Assembly (NCBI GenBank): GCA_026129465.1
Contig: JAHCIA010000001.1
Coordinates: 691,964-755,963 of the forward strand
Reading direction: 5' to 3'
DNA: 64,000 bases
DNA from: Flavobacteriales bacterium
Lineage (GTDB): Bacteria > Bacteroidota > Bacteroidia > Flavobacteriales_F > PHOS-HE28
The notes under the pieces: generated by a model
What the model was told of the DNA's origin: nothing
The model's database searches: none
The model's input: the letters and a program-made list of their open reading frames with translations, nothing else
Made by a program: the position numbers and the translations under genes
In this document: piece by piece, positions 28,774-38,235 of the stretch
Layout: each line of letters begins with the position of its first letter
How positions within the stretch are numbered: the stretch's first letter is position 1

Positions 28774-31317
28774 TCAGCGTTGCACCTGCACGCGTTCGCT
28801 GTGCACCGCGTGCGGTGTGATCAACTGCATCACATACTGCCCGTTCGCCAGTCCGCCCAGATCGATCGTGTGGAAGCCCTCGGCGGTCAGCACCAACCGG
28901 TGCTCCAGCACGGTTCGGCCAGCGGCATCAAGCACGCGCATGGATGCGGCGCCCGAAGCTCCGGACCACGTGATGAAAACAGTTCCCTCCGTGGGGTTGG
29001 GATGCAGGCTGAACGCCGGAGCCATCGTTTCCTCCAGGCCCACCATGCCACAGACCACGAACCATTGCAACTCGGCAAGCGCCGCGTTGTCCTGGCAGGA
29101 GCCCGCACCATCGGACTGGATGCGCATCGTGATCGCGTTCTGTGGGTTCAGGGAATTCACTGCGAAGCCGAGGAAGCTTCCACCGTTGTTGCCCTGGAAG
29201 AGCACGGGGGCGTTCTCGTTGAAGCCGTTGTAAACGATGATCCGGTCCGTACCGGTCATCTGCCCCTGGAAGAAGCCGATGGTGATGGGCATGGATTGGG
29301 CGGCCTGCCAGGTGTACCAACGGTCCTCATTGTTGCCGTAACAATAGTTGAAGTTGTCGTAGCCACAGGTCACCATCACGCAGTCCTGGCTGTCGTAGGT
29401 GAGCGTTCCGCTGTAATAGGCGCATTCCAGATTGTCCGCCTCGGCGACCATGAACTCCACGGGCGTGTTCTGCGGGTAGGGTCCGAAGGCGTATGTGCCC
29501 GTCGCTGATGCGAGGATCGTCTCGCTGGTGATGGTGTTCACGATCTGCAGGCCGGCGGCGCCAGGAGGATCGCTCACGACCACCTCGGCCATGAAGGTGC
29601 GGTCGCGGCAGTCGGGCACCATCTCATAGGCGATGCCCGGTGCGGCGCAGCCATCACAATAGACCTCCCACTCGAAGGGGTCGTAATTGCTCTGGCTGGT
29701 GCAATGGATGCTGCCATCCGATGTGAGTTCCATGTAGAGGTTGTTTCCCGTGGCCTCCACATCCACATCGTAGTAGGCGTTGAAGTTGTTGTTGATGGCA
29801 CTGCCCGGAGGCCCCAGGTTGTAGGTGGCCGAGAAGGTGTGCTGGAACAGCAATGGCGCGGTGTTGTCCGGCCCGTCGAAGATGCGCAAGCGGTCCCAGG
29901 TGCTGCTCTCGATGGTGCCGCGCAGGAACTTCAGGTGCAGCGTACCGGCCGCGCCGGGCTTCTCATAGGCCCAGGCCTTGTTCTCATTCGCGCCGTAACA
30001 ATAGGTCTCCTCGTACACCTCGGCACCACAGATCGTCACCGGGCACAAGGGGTTGATGAAGACCGGACTCGTCACATTGCACAGCGAATTGGAGTCGTGC
30101 GCCACGGTCACCTGCACCGGCGTTCCCGTTGCTATCGGTCCCACCTGGTAAGTGCCCGGCTCGGTGACCTGGAAGGTTGGTGCCCCGGCGGTGTTGGTGA
30201 CGTTCAGCGTGTTCGCCGTTCCGACATCCGTGATGCCGACCTCGATGAAATACTGGGCGTTGGCGCAATCCTGCACGAGTTGGAAGGTGGTGGCCGGTGG
30301 CGCACAATCCAGACAGGAGGCCGTCCAGTCCAGGGCCGCGTTCTGACCCGTGACGCAGGAGATGGAGATGTCCGTGGTGATGCGCAGGGTGAGCGCGTGC
30401 TGCGGGTTGGTGCTGATGAAGAGCTGGCCTGCAAGATTGCCGTTGATGCCCTGGGCAGGTGTGAGCAGGGGCGCCGTGATGTCGGGGCCGTCATAAACCC
30501 GAAGCCAATCGCAGCAGGTCTCCAGGAAGCCGGCATTGAAGAGAATGGCCAATGGATAGGGTCCGGTGCCGGCGTAATTGAATATGACGTTCTGGTTGTT
30601 GCCGTGGCAGTGTATCTCGTTCAGTTCCGTACCACATACCACCTGGGTGGGGCAATTCCCGCTGTCCGTGATGTTGCCCAGCACCAAAGTGCAGGCGGGA
30701 TCGCTCTCATGCTGCACCACCACGTTCACCACGGTACCCAGTGGGAAGGGTCCCAGCGTCACGGGTCCGGTACCGAGCTCCTCCAGAATGGTCACGTCGG
30801 CACCGACGGTCTGCACGATGTCCACATGCGCACCATCCCCCAGACTGTTCACGGAGACCTGGATCGTGAAGGTGTAGGCCATGCAATCCTCGATCACGGA
30901 ATAGCCCGCCTGGGGCGGTGTGCAATTGAGCAACAGCTGCACCGTGGTGACGACGCAGAACACGCCGAATGCGCATTGGTCGTCGGCGGTGTAGTGCGCG
31001 AAGAGATCGCCGTTGGTCACCGCCTGTACCGACACGGGGCTGGACCCTTGACCCACCACCGGCCCATTGGCCGTACCCTGCCGAACCGTGATGTATGCGC
31101 CGGCCGATGCGGTGAACTGGTAGTTGGCCCCTGCGAATATGTTGGTGATCCGGCTGTGCTCCTGTGCCAGATTGCAGGTGGAGATGTTGGTCACCGTGCC
31201 ATTCGCATTGGGGACGACGGCCTGCGCAGGGAACTGGAAGTTGGTGAGGCAATCCCCCTGGGCTATCGCGTTCGTGCAGCAAAGGGCGATGAACAGTGTG
31301 GATAGAATGTTTCGCAT
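28774..31317 (-). CDS. T9SS-secreted surface protein with CUB-like modules
   Basis: An 847-residue protein with signal peptide MRNILSTLFIALCCTNAIAQ. Three or four repeated Cys-rich modules contain CUB-like patterns (LRVYDGPDITAPLL, LRIFDGPDNTAPLLFQH, IIVYNGFNENAPVLFQG), each preceded by a CYGNNE- or CHGNNQ-type sequence. They are separated by 80-residue beta domains that start APxxxxxLVxDC. It ends with a T9SS type A sorting domain (FSLHPNPTEGTVFITW to the C-terminus). It is convergent with the GH92 gene and may bind glycans or glycoprotein at the surface; this is inference from location. Confidence 0.85.
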   Translation of the reverse strand: MRNILSTLFIALCCTNAIAQGDCLTNFQFPAQAVVPNANGTVTNISTCNLAQEHSRITNIFAGANYQFTASAGAYITVRQGTANGPVVGQGSSPVSVQAVTNGDLFAHYTADDQCAFGVFCVVTTVQLLLNCTPPQAGYSVIEDCMAYTFTIQVSVNSLGDGAHVDIVQTVGADVTILEELGTGPVTLGPFPLGTVVNVVVQHESDPACTLVLGNITDSGNCPTQVVCGTELNEIHCHGNNQNVIFNYAGTGPYPLAILFNAGFLETCCDWLRVYDGPDITAPLLTPAQGINGNLAGQLFISTNPQHALTLRITTDISISCVTGQNAALDWTASCLDCAPPATTFQLVQDCANAQYFIEVGITDVGTANTLNVTNTAGAPTFQVTEPGTYQVGPIATGTPVQVTVAHDSNSLCNVTSPVFINPLCPVTICGAEVYEETYCYGANENKAWAYEKPGAAGTLHLKFLRGTIESSTWDRLRIFDGPDNTAPLLFQHTFSATYNLGPPGSAINNNFNAYYDVDVEATGNNLYMELTSDGSIHCTSQSNYDPFEWEVYCDGCAAPGIAYEMVPDCRDRTFMAEVVVSDPPGAAGLQIVNTITSETILASATGTYAFGPYPQNTPVEFMVAEADNLECAYYSGTLTYDSQDCVMVTCGYDNFNYCYGNNEDRWYTWQAAQSMPITIGFFQGQMTGTDRIIVYNGFNENAPVLFQGNNGGSFLGFAVNSLNPQNAITMRIQSDGAGSCQDNAALAELQWFVVCGMVGLEETMAPAFSLHPNPTEGTVFITWSGASGAASMRVLDAAGRTVLEHRLVLTAEGFHTIDLGGLANGQYVMQLITPHAVHSERVQVQR

Positions 31318-31418
31318 GCTTCCCGGTATTTGGAGGAACGAAAGGGACACTCAAATGTAACCGCCACGACAGGTGGATGGGCCATGCTTGGCGACCTCGA
31401 CGAACAAGAGCCTGTTCT

Positions 31419-33413
31419 TCAGCGCCCACCGGCCCGTATGCGCCCATACGTACTACGCACCGCGTGATAGGCCGGCTTGCGGCGGCCGGCATGGTCGATC
31501 AGCGACCAACTGGCTCCGGGCCAGACATCATTCAATTGCCAAAGCAGCGTGCCCATGCAATGTGGCCGAGCATCGTGATGCGCTTCGATCGCCATGCGGC
31601 AGGCCATCGCTTGCAGGGCCTGGCTCTTCTCCACCAGATCACGACGGTCCTTCACCGGTCCCATGTACCGCTCCGCCAAACGGGCGATCGCACCATCACC
31701 CTTGTAGCTCAGTTGTCGTGAGGACCAGAAGCCGGGATTCTCCAGATCGCCAGGCCCTGCGATGGCCTCAAGTGTTTCCCAGAACGGGTAGGACTGGAAA
31801 CCATACTCGCTGACGAAGCGTCCGACGTTGGAAGTGAATGCCTCGAAGGGTTCATCCCCGTGCCACACGCCCCAGTAATGCAGATCGCCATGGCGAAGCC
31901 CTTCCGTGTCGCCCCAATTGCTCAAGGGAGAAGTGTGGACATAGGGCCGGTCATCCAATGCGGAGATCCAACGCGGCATTTCTTCCTGGAAGAGGTTCGC
32001 GTAGGACCGCCACATGCGCATGGAATCCTTGGGCGCTATCTCCCAGGTCCTCTGCCAGCCCCAGTTGTGCCAGGCCACATCGATCTCGTTGTTGCCGCAC
32101 CAGAGCGCCACACTGGCGCGATGCTGCAAGCGCGTCACCTGCTCCTCCACTTCAGCGCGCACGTTCGCCAGGAACGGATCCCCGTCCGGCACCATGGTGT
32201 TGGCGAACATGAGGTCCTGCCACACCAGGATGCCCGCTTCATCACAGGCATCGAAGAAGGCCTCCGGCGGATAGACGCCTCCGCCCCAGACACGCACCAT
32301 GTTCATGTTCGCTTCGGCCATGGCCCGGACCAGATCCACCCAGGCCCTGTCGCCAGCACGCGGCAGGAATTGGTCCGGGGGGACCAGGTTGGCGCCCATG
32401 GCGAATAGTGGAACCCCGTTCACGACGAAGGAGAACGGGGTGCCCAGGCTGTCAGGCTCCTGATGGAGCAGGATGTCCCGCAGACCGATCCTGCCCTGCC
32501 AGGTGGACATGGTCCGCTCACCCACGATCAGCTCCACACGCAGATCGCGGAGACGCTGATCACCCATGCCAGCGGGCCACCACAGCCCCGTATCGGGCAG
32601 CATCATCCGCACACCAGCCTCCAGGGAGCCGGTGGCCACCTTCGCGGCATCGATCGTCGCTCGCCAAATCGCGTGGGCCGGTGCCGTGCCTTCCAGAGCG
32701 GGACGGATGCGCAGCTCACGCTGTCCATTCCGCGCCCGTTGCTCCACCTGCACGCCGGTGATGCGCGCATCATCCCAGCCGTGCAGATGGACCGGCCTCC
32801 AGATGCCGCAGGTGACCAGCCGCGGCGCGAAGTCCCAACCGAAATGCACACCGGCCTTACGGACGAATGGTGCCACTTTCACACGCCCCTGATCATTATC
32901 GGCGGGCAGGGAGCGGCCGTAAGCCCTCATCTGCTCCTCCCCTGCCAGCACCGCTGAGCGAAAACGCACTTCAAGTTCGTTCCTGCCTGTGCGAAGCCGC
33001 CCTTTCACAGGGAAGCGCCAGGTGCGGTGCATGTTGTCCGCCGACCCGATGCCCGCGCCGTTCAGCCGCACTTCCGCGAACGTGTCCAGTCCTTCAAAGA
33101 CGAGATCCAAATGATCGTGTTCCCATGTGCCGGCCGACACCTCGAACGACATGGTGTAGACCCATTCGCGGTCCTCCACCCACTGCACATTGGCCAACTC
33201 GGTACCGTGGTAGGGATCACGGATCACACCGGCTCGCATCAGGTCGGTATGCACCGTGCCGGGTACTTCGGCCGCATGGGATCCATCGGCACCGGCCTCA
33301 TGGACCCGCCAACCCGTATGCAGCTCGATCCGCGTTTCCTTCCTGCCCCCCGCCTCTCCGCGACCGCAGGAGAAGATGACGCCGCCCAACAGGAGAATGA
33401 CCCACCACCTCAT
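31419..33413 (-). CDS. GH2 beta-mannosidase-like lipoprotein, short at the C-terminus
   Basis: A 664-residue glycoside hydrolase family 2 protein with a lipoprotein signal (MRWWVILLLGGVIFSC). It has the sugar-binding jelly roll (YTMSFEV, LDLVFEGLDTFAEVRLNG), an Ig-like domain and the TIM barrel. The acid/base Glu is in WCGNNEIDVAWHNW (near 441) and the nucleophile Glu in VSEYGFQSYPF (near 535). NMVRVWGGGVYPPEAFFDACDE is typical of beta-mannosidases. Full-length bacterial beta-mannosidases are usually 800-900 residues; this one stops just after the barrel (VRSTYGRIRAGGR). It overlaps cutC by 4 bases (ATGA). It likely removes the beta-1,4-mannose of the N-glycan core. Confidence 0.87.
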   Translation of the reverse strand: MRWWVILLLGGVIFSCGRGEAGGRKETRIELHTGWRVHEAGADGSHAAEVPGTVHTDLMRAGVIRDPYHGTELANVQWVEDREWVYTMSFEVSAGTWEHDHLDLVFEGLDTFAEVRLNGAGIGSADNMHRTWRFPVKGRLRTGRNELEVRFRSAVLAGEEQMRAYGRSLPADNDQGRVKVAPFVRKAGVHFGWDFAPRLVTCGIWRPVHLHGWDDARITGVQVEQRARNGQRELRIRPALEGTAPAHAIWRATIDAAKVATGSLEAGVRMMLPDTGLWWPAGMGDQRLRDLRVELIVGERTMSTWQGRIGLRDILLHQEPDSLGTPFSFVVNGVPLFAMGANLVPPDQFLPRAGDRAWVDLVRAMAEANMNMVRVWGGGVYPPEAFFDACDEAGILVWQDLMFANTMVPDGDPFLANVRAEVEEQVTRLQHRASVALWCGNNEIDVAWHNWGWQRTWEIAPKDSMRMWRSYANLFQEEMPRWISALDDRPYVHTSPLSNWGDTEGLRHGDLHYWGVWHGDEPFEAFTSNVGRFVSEYGFQSYPFWETLEAIAGPGDLENPGFWSSRQLSYKGDGAIARLAERYMGPVKDRRDLVEKSQALQAMACRMAIEAHHDARPHCMGTLLWQLNDVWPGASWSLIDHAGRRKPAYHAVRSTYGRIRAGGR

Positions 33414-34150
33414 CGGAGTCCGGCATCCATCAAAGCGTTCAACACGCCTTGGACCTTCTCCCGGTCGGGTACGGTATCCCAAGCGCGGGCATCCCCGGAG
33501 GACATGGCCACACCCCTGGGAGGCTGGGAAGATGGCCCGCGCGCCGCGAAATGCACTTCGCCTACACCGGTAACACGCACGAGTTCGACCACATCATCGG
33601 GCAGGATCCCGCCAGCGGCCGCGACCGTCGTCCTCCCCCCGGCCATCATCACCATGCGCGCCAGCATGGGTGCACCATCCAGGGCCCGTACCGCGCCGCC
33701 GGAGGTGAGCACGCGGTGCACGCCCAGGTCCAAGAGGATGGCCATCGCACGCTCCATGTCGCTGGCATGGTCGATCGCACGATGGAAGGTGATCTCCATA
33801 CCCTGCGTGATATCGATCACGCGTTCCAGAAAGGGCACGTGAGGTAGTCCATCCGAGCCCAAGGCCCCGACCACGATACCCATATCCGGCGTCAGGCGCC
33901 TGATGGCCCCCACATCCGCGAGCATGATGTCCAACTCCTCGGCGGTGTAATGGAAATGCCCTGGTGTGGGCCGGACCAGGATCCTGGTGGGCATGGGCAC
34001 CGCGCGCTGCAGGATGTGGATGCTTCCCAGGCTGGGGGTGGTGCCTCCGCATTCGGGCCAGGTGCACCATTCGATATGGTCCACACCCGCTTCGAATGCG
34101 GCATTCGCTTCCGCGAGCCCCGCCACGCAGACCTCCACCTTCACGCCCAT
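33410..34150 (-). CDS. cutC: CutC family protein
   Basis: A 246-residue TIM-barrel protein of the CutC family, historically linked to copper homeostasis. Motifs: VKVEVCVAGLAEANAAFEAG at the start, RPTPGHFHYTAEEL, ITFHRAIDHASD, then LGVHRVLTSGGAVRALDG, and AAAGGILPDDV. The start is taken at 34150 (MGVKVEV); 34162 is possible. It is coupled to the GH2 gene downstream. CutC genes often sit next to glycoside hydrolases in Bacteroidota, which hints at a role other than copper. Confidence 0.9.
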   Translation of the reverse strand: MGVKVEVCVAGLAEANAAFEAGVDHIEWCTWPECGGTTPSLGSIHILQRAVPMPTRILVRPTPGHFHYTAEELDIMLADVGAIRRLTPDMGIVVGALGSDGLPHVPFLERVIDITQGMEITFHRAIDHASDMERAMAILLDLGVHRVLTSGGAVRALDGAPMLARMVMMAGGRTTVAAAGGILPDDVVELVRVTGVGEVHFAARGPSSQPPRGVAMSSGDARAWDTVPDREKVQGVLNALMDAGLR

Positions 34151-34223
34151 GGGGCCAAACATAGGATCGGGCGCCCATCGGACCCGCAACCCTGGCCGGA
34201 TGCGCTCGTTAGAAGGCTCCGCC

Positions 34224-36143
34224 ATGTCCTGCACCATTAGAAGCGCCATCCGCACCCTGATCCGCCTTTCGCTCGCGCTCACGGCGCTGCCCGCTTGGTC
34301 ATCCCCGCCTGAAGACAGCCTGCGCTCAGCCTTGACCGGCCAGGCACCGGCAGGGCTCAAAGCCGATGCGCTTGTGAACCTGGCAGAGCGTGCCATGGCC
34401 GTGGATCCGCCCGGCGCTTTGGGCTACGCGCGCAATGCCCTGGCTTATGCGGAGCGGTCCGGCGACCAGAAAGCCGAACTGCAGGCCTTGCAGGTGAAGG
34501 CCGATGCGGAGACCGCCCTTGGACTTTATGCCGATGCCCTGCAGACCCGTTTCCGTGCCTTGGAGATCTCCAAGGTCATGGGCGACCCCCAGGCCATCGC
34601 CCGGGATCTGCGAGCCTTGTCCGATGCCTATCACTTCGAGGGACTCCTGGACAGGGCCGTGGATGAGGCGCGCAATGCCGTGGCCATCCTGCTGCCCACC
34701 AACGACGAACACACCATCGCCGAAGCGCATGCCGACCTGGTGCGCTGCCTGCGTGACGCGGGCCGCCATGACGAGGCCATCACCGTGGGCAACGCGGCCT
34801 TGAAACGCATTGAGAGCGCGGGCACCATGCCCGTTAAAGCCACGCTCTGGCGCCAGATCGGCGAGGTGCTCCTGGACCAGGGCAGACCCACCGACGCCCT
34901 GCCCATGCTCACGCGTGCGGAGCGTGAGTTGGAGAGCGGCGACAGCGGATCGGAACGGTTCCAAGTGGACCTCGCCCTGGCTCGCAACCATACCCTGCTG
35001 GGCCGCTTCAAGGAGGCCGACCAACACATCCAGAAGGCGGAACGATCCACCGGTTCGGGACTCTCCTTCAGGCAACGCGATGCCCTGCGCCATGCCCGTT
35101 ACCAGTGGGCGCTGGAGCAGCACCAGTGGGAAGAGGCCGTCCGCTATCTCCAGGCCATCAAGGCCACGGATGATTCCCTGGACCTGGCCCGTGTGAAAAT
35201 GAAAATGGTGGGCATGCAGGTGATGCACCAGCTCGAGCGCCGCGACGAGGACAACGCGAAGCTGCTGGTGCGCAACGTGATCAATGAAGAGGCCATCGCC
35301 GACCAGCGCGCTTACAACCGCTGGCTCATCGTCATGTCCGTGGTACTTTTCGCACTGGCACTTGTACTGGGCTTCACCATGCGGCATGCGCTGCGCATGA
35401 ACCGCCGTTTGAAGTTGAAGACCGAGGTGATCCGCCGGCAAAGCGAGGAGATCGGCGCCAAGAACCTGGAATTGCAACGCCAGAACATGCGTCTCTCCGA
35501 ATCACTGGTGAACGAGGAGGAGAAGGAGATGCTCATCAAGGAGATCCATCACCGCGTAAAGAACAACCTGCAGGTGGTGGACAGCCTGCTGACCATCCAG
35601 GGCAGCATGCATATGGACCCCGCACTGGAGAAGCAGTTCCGCGAAGCCCAGGGACGCATCCGCTCCATGGCATTGGTGCATGAGCACATCTACCGCTCAG
35701 GTGGTGGCCAGGGCGGTTCGCTGAAGTCCCATCTGGAGCAGCTGGCCCGCACAGTACTCGTGGCCTATGGCCTGCATGACCGGGTGTCCGTGAGCGTGGC
35801 GAGTCCGCTCGATGGCTTCCCGGAGGAGACCCAGATGCCCCTGACGCTGATGGTGAACGAACTGCTCACCAACGCCGTGAAACATGCCTTTACCGGTCGC
35901 GAGCACGGACACATCCGCATCGTGGTGCGGCCTGCGGGTGAAGGCTATGAACTGCTTTTCAGCGATGATGGCCAGGGGCTTGGACAGGATGGTGGGTATC
36001 TCCGCGATCGCTCCTTCGGGATGGAACTCGTGGAGATCCTGGCGCGCCAGCTCAATGGCGAGGTGCGCCTGTTGAAGGGCCAGGGCACGACCTTCAGCTT
36101 CAGCTTCGTACCAGACAAGAAGGAGATACGCGCGGCCTCCTGA
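34224..36143 (+). CDS. TPR-containing sensor histidine kinase (HisKA_2 type)
   Basis: A 639-residue protein with an N-terminal signal/anchor (MSCTIRSAIRTLIRLSLALT) and about eight TPR-like repeats (residues 40-340) in the presumed periplasm. A transmembrane helix follows at about 367-388 (LIVMSVVLFALALVLGF), then a coiled coil. The HisKA_2 phosphoacceptor reads EIHHRVKNNLQVVDSLL (His near 441). The ATPase domain has NELLTNAVKHAF and DDGQGLG. Kinases with EIHHRVKNN are the LuxQ/HWE-like group. No response regulator lies beside it, so it is an orphan kinase with unknown signal. Confidence 0.9.
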   Translation: MSCTIRSAIRTLIRLSLALTALPAWSSPPEDSLRSALTGQAPAGLKADALVNLAERAMAVDPPGALGYARNALAYAERSGDQKAELQALQVKADAETALGLYADALQTRFRALEISKVMGDPQAIARDLRALSDAYHFEGLLDRAVDEARNAVAILLPTNDEHTIAEAHADLVRCLRDAGRHDEAITVGNAALKRIESAGTMPVKATLWRQIGEVLLDQGRPTDALPMLTRAERELESGDSGSERFQVDLALARNHTLLGRFKEADQHIQKAERSTGSGLSFRQRDALRHARYQWALEQHQWEEAVRYLQAIKATDDSLDLARVKMKMVGMQVMHQLERRDEDNAKLLVRNVINEEAIADQRAYNRWLIVMSVVLFALALVLGFTMRHALRMNRRLKLKTEVIRRQSEEIGAKNLELQRQNMRLSESLVNEEEKEMLIKEIHHRVKNNLQVVDSLLTIQGSMHMDPALEKQFREAQGRIRSMALVHEHIYRSGGGQGGSLKSHLEQLARTVLVAYGLHDRVSVSVASPLDGFPEETQMPLTLMVNELLTNAVKHAFTGREHGHIRIVVRPAGEGYELLFSDDGQGLGQDGGYLRDRSFGMELVEILARQLNGEVRLLKGQGTTFSFSFVPDKKEIRAAS

Positions 36144-36218
36144 GAACCGCCGTGGCAAGACCTATCTTCGCCCACCGTAGGCCGGGCACGCCATTCAAGC
36201 GGCCCCATTCCGTAGAAC

Positions 36219-37463
36219 ATGGATTTCAAGGACCTGGGTCTGAGTGAGGACCTCCTGCATGGATTGGATTCCATGCGCATCACAACACCCACCCCCATCC
36301 AGCAGCAGGCCATACCGGCGGCATTGGATGGCCGCGACCTGATCGCCTGCGCGCAGACCGGTACCGGCAAGACGGCAGCCTTCCTGCTGCCCCTGATCGA
36401 TGTGATCACCGGCTATGCCCCGCATGAAGAAGGCAGCATCCGCGGATTGATCGTGGTGCCCACGCGCGAACTTGCCCTCCAGATCGATCAGCAGCTGCAG
36501 GCCATCGCCTACTTCACACCGATCACCTCCATCCCCCTTTACGGAGGTAGCGACGGCAGCACCTTCGACCAACAGAAGCAGGCCCTCACGGGGGGCGTGG
36601 AAGTGGTGGTGGCCACCCCCGGCAAGCTGCTCAGCCATCTGAACCTGGGCTATGTGCCCGTGAAGGGCCTGGAGTTCCTGATCCTCGATGAGGCCGACCG
36701 CATGATGGACATGGGCTTCGTGGACGACATCAACCGGATCATCACTTTCCTGCCGAAGGAGCGGCAGACGCTGATGTTCAGCGCCACCATGCCCCCGCCG
36801 ATACGCGAACTGGCCAAGCGCATCCTGCACGACCCCGTGGAGATCTCCATCGCGCTGAGCAAGCCCGCGGAAGGTGTGGACCAACAGGCTTACGTGATCT
36901 TCGAGATGCAGAAGGCCGCCATCCTGGAGCACATCCTGCGCACCAACGAGGCCACCAGCATCGTGATCTTCGCCGGGCGCAAGATCGAAGTGAAGAACCT
37001 GGACCGCCACCTGCGCAAGAAAGGCTTCGACTGCCGGGCCATGCATAGCGACCTGGACCAGAGCGAGCGCGAGGCCGTGATGCTCGACTTCCGCAACCGC
37101 AAGCTGCGGATCCTGGTGGCCACCGATGTGGTGAGCCGCGGCATCGACATCGATGATATCGACCTGGTGATCAATTATGACGTGCCGCGCGACCCGGAGG
37201 ATTACGTGCACCGTGTGGGCCGTACGGCGCGTGCCTCGCGCAAGGGTGCCGCCATAACCTTCGTCAACGAGAAGGAGATGCGCGAATTCGGCCGCATCGA
37301 GGCCCTCATCGGCTATGAGGTGAAGAAGATGCCGATGCCCGACAGCATGGGCCGCGGACCGGCCTACGACCCCAAGGCGCGCGTGGCCCGCGATGGTGGA
37401 AAACGCGACGGCCACCGCCGGGGTGGCGGTGGCCGTGGTCGTTCCGCGGCGCGCGCGCGTTAG
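36219..37463 (+). CDS. DEAD-box RNA helicase (RhlE-like)
   Basis: A 414-residue ATP-dependent RNA helicase. It has a Q motif (TPTPIQQQAIP), motif I AQTGTGKTAAF, Ia PTRELALQ, II DEAD (VLIDEAD-type, LDEADRMMDMGF), III SAT, IV VIFAGRKI, V ATDVVSRGIDI and VI HRVGRTAR. A basic Arg/Gly-rich tail (RRGGGGRGRSAARAR) matches RhlE-type proteins, which act in ribosome assembly or mRNA turnover. A TATCTTCG element lies at 36163-36170. Its stop overlaps the convergent cyclophilin stop by 4 bases. Confidence 0.94.
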   Translation: MDFKDLGLSEDLLHGLDSMRITTPTPIQQQAIPAALDGRDLIACAQTGTGKTAAFLLPLIDVITGYAPHEEGSIRGLIVVPTRELALQIDQQLQAIAYFTPITSIPLYGGSDGSTFDQQKQALTGGVEVVVATPGKLLSHLNLGYVPVKGLEFLILDEADRMMDMGFVDDINRIITFLPKERQTLMFSATMPPPIRELAKRILHDPVEISIALSKPAEGVDQQAYVIFEMQKAAILEHILRTNEATSIVIFAGRKIEVKNLDRHLRKKGFDCRAMHSDLDQSEREAVMLDFRNRKLRILVATDVVSRGIDIDDIDLVINYDVPRDPEDYVHRVGRTARASRKGAAITFVNEKEMREFGRIEALIGYEVKKMPMPDSMGRGPAYDPKARVARDGGKRDGHRRGGGGRGRSAARAR

Positions 37464-38185
37464 CGGGCCTTGAACTTGTCCTTGTTCGCGTCCAGCACCT
37501 TCATGGCGTCCCACGCCTTGGCATCCTTGCCGATGCGCTCGATGGTGACCTTCTCCATGCGCACGTCCTGGTTCGGGCGATCGGCCTGGCCACGGGGCAC
37601 GGCGGCTATGGCGTCCACCACGTCCTGGCCCTTCACCACATAGCCGAACACGGCGTGGCGGCCATCCAGGTGAGGCGTGGGGCCATTGGTGATGAAAAGC
37701 TGACTGCCATTGGTGCTGGGGCCTGCGTTGGCCATGCTCAAGGTGCCCGCCCGGTCATGCTTGAGTTCCGGATGTATCTCGTCGCTGAAGGCGTAGCCCG
37801 GCCCCCCGCGTCCGGTGCCCGTGGGGTCGCCACACTGGATCATGAATCCGGGTATCACGCGGTGGAAGATGATGCCATCGTAGTAGGGCGTTCCATCGGG
37901 CTTGGCGCTGTTCTTCATCTTGCCTTCGGCCAGGGCCACGAAATTGGCCACCGTCATCGGGGCGCGCTGGTACTCCAGTTTGATGCGGATGTCGCCCTTG
38001 CCGGTCTTGATCGTGGCGTAAAGGCCATCCTCGGGGTTCTGTGCTTCGGTCATGCTGCGTGTCTCGGGGTTTGGTGGGGCCGTCTCGGCCACTACGTTGT
38101 TCTGGTTTCCGGCTCCGGCGCCACAGGCGGCGAAGACGAGGCCCGCGAGGGCCATGAGGCTGCTGATCGGCATGTTGCTGTACAT
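37460..38185 (-). CDS. Cyclophilin-type peptidyl-prolyl isomerase, lipoprotein
   Basis: A 241-residue protein with a lipoprotein signal (LMALAGLVFAAC) and a cyclophilin domain. Catalytic-site motifs are IIFHRVIPGFMIQCGDPTG (the active-site Arg is in FHRV), GTLSMANAGPSTNGSQLFIT and HLDGRHAVFGYVVKG. It catalyses proline isomerisation during folding of exported proteins. The start is 38185 or the Met at 38173. A TAACTTCG element on this strand (38216-38209) lies about 25-35 bases upstream. Confidence 0.92.
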   Translation of the reverse strand: MYSNMPISSLMALAGLVFAACGAGAGNQNNVVAETAPPNPETRSMTEAQNPEDGLYATIKTGKGDIRIKLEYQRAPMTVANFVALAEGKMKNSAKPDGTPYYDGIIFHRVIPGFMIQCGDPTGTGRGGPGYAFSDEIHPELKHDRAGTLSMANAGPSTNGSQLFITNGPTPHLDGRHAVFGYVVKGQDVVDAIAAVPRGQADRPNQDVRMEKVTIERIGKDAKAWDAMKVLDANKDKFKAR

Positions 38186-38235
38186 GTGTTGGTAGCTGTT
38201 CGGGAGCGCGAAGTTAGCCGCGCCATTGGAGCCGC

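Noticed and set aside
31318..31418. Frameshifted remainder of the GH2 C-terminal domain
   Set aside because: The gap is only about 100 bases and shows no domain-like coding in any frame.
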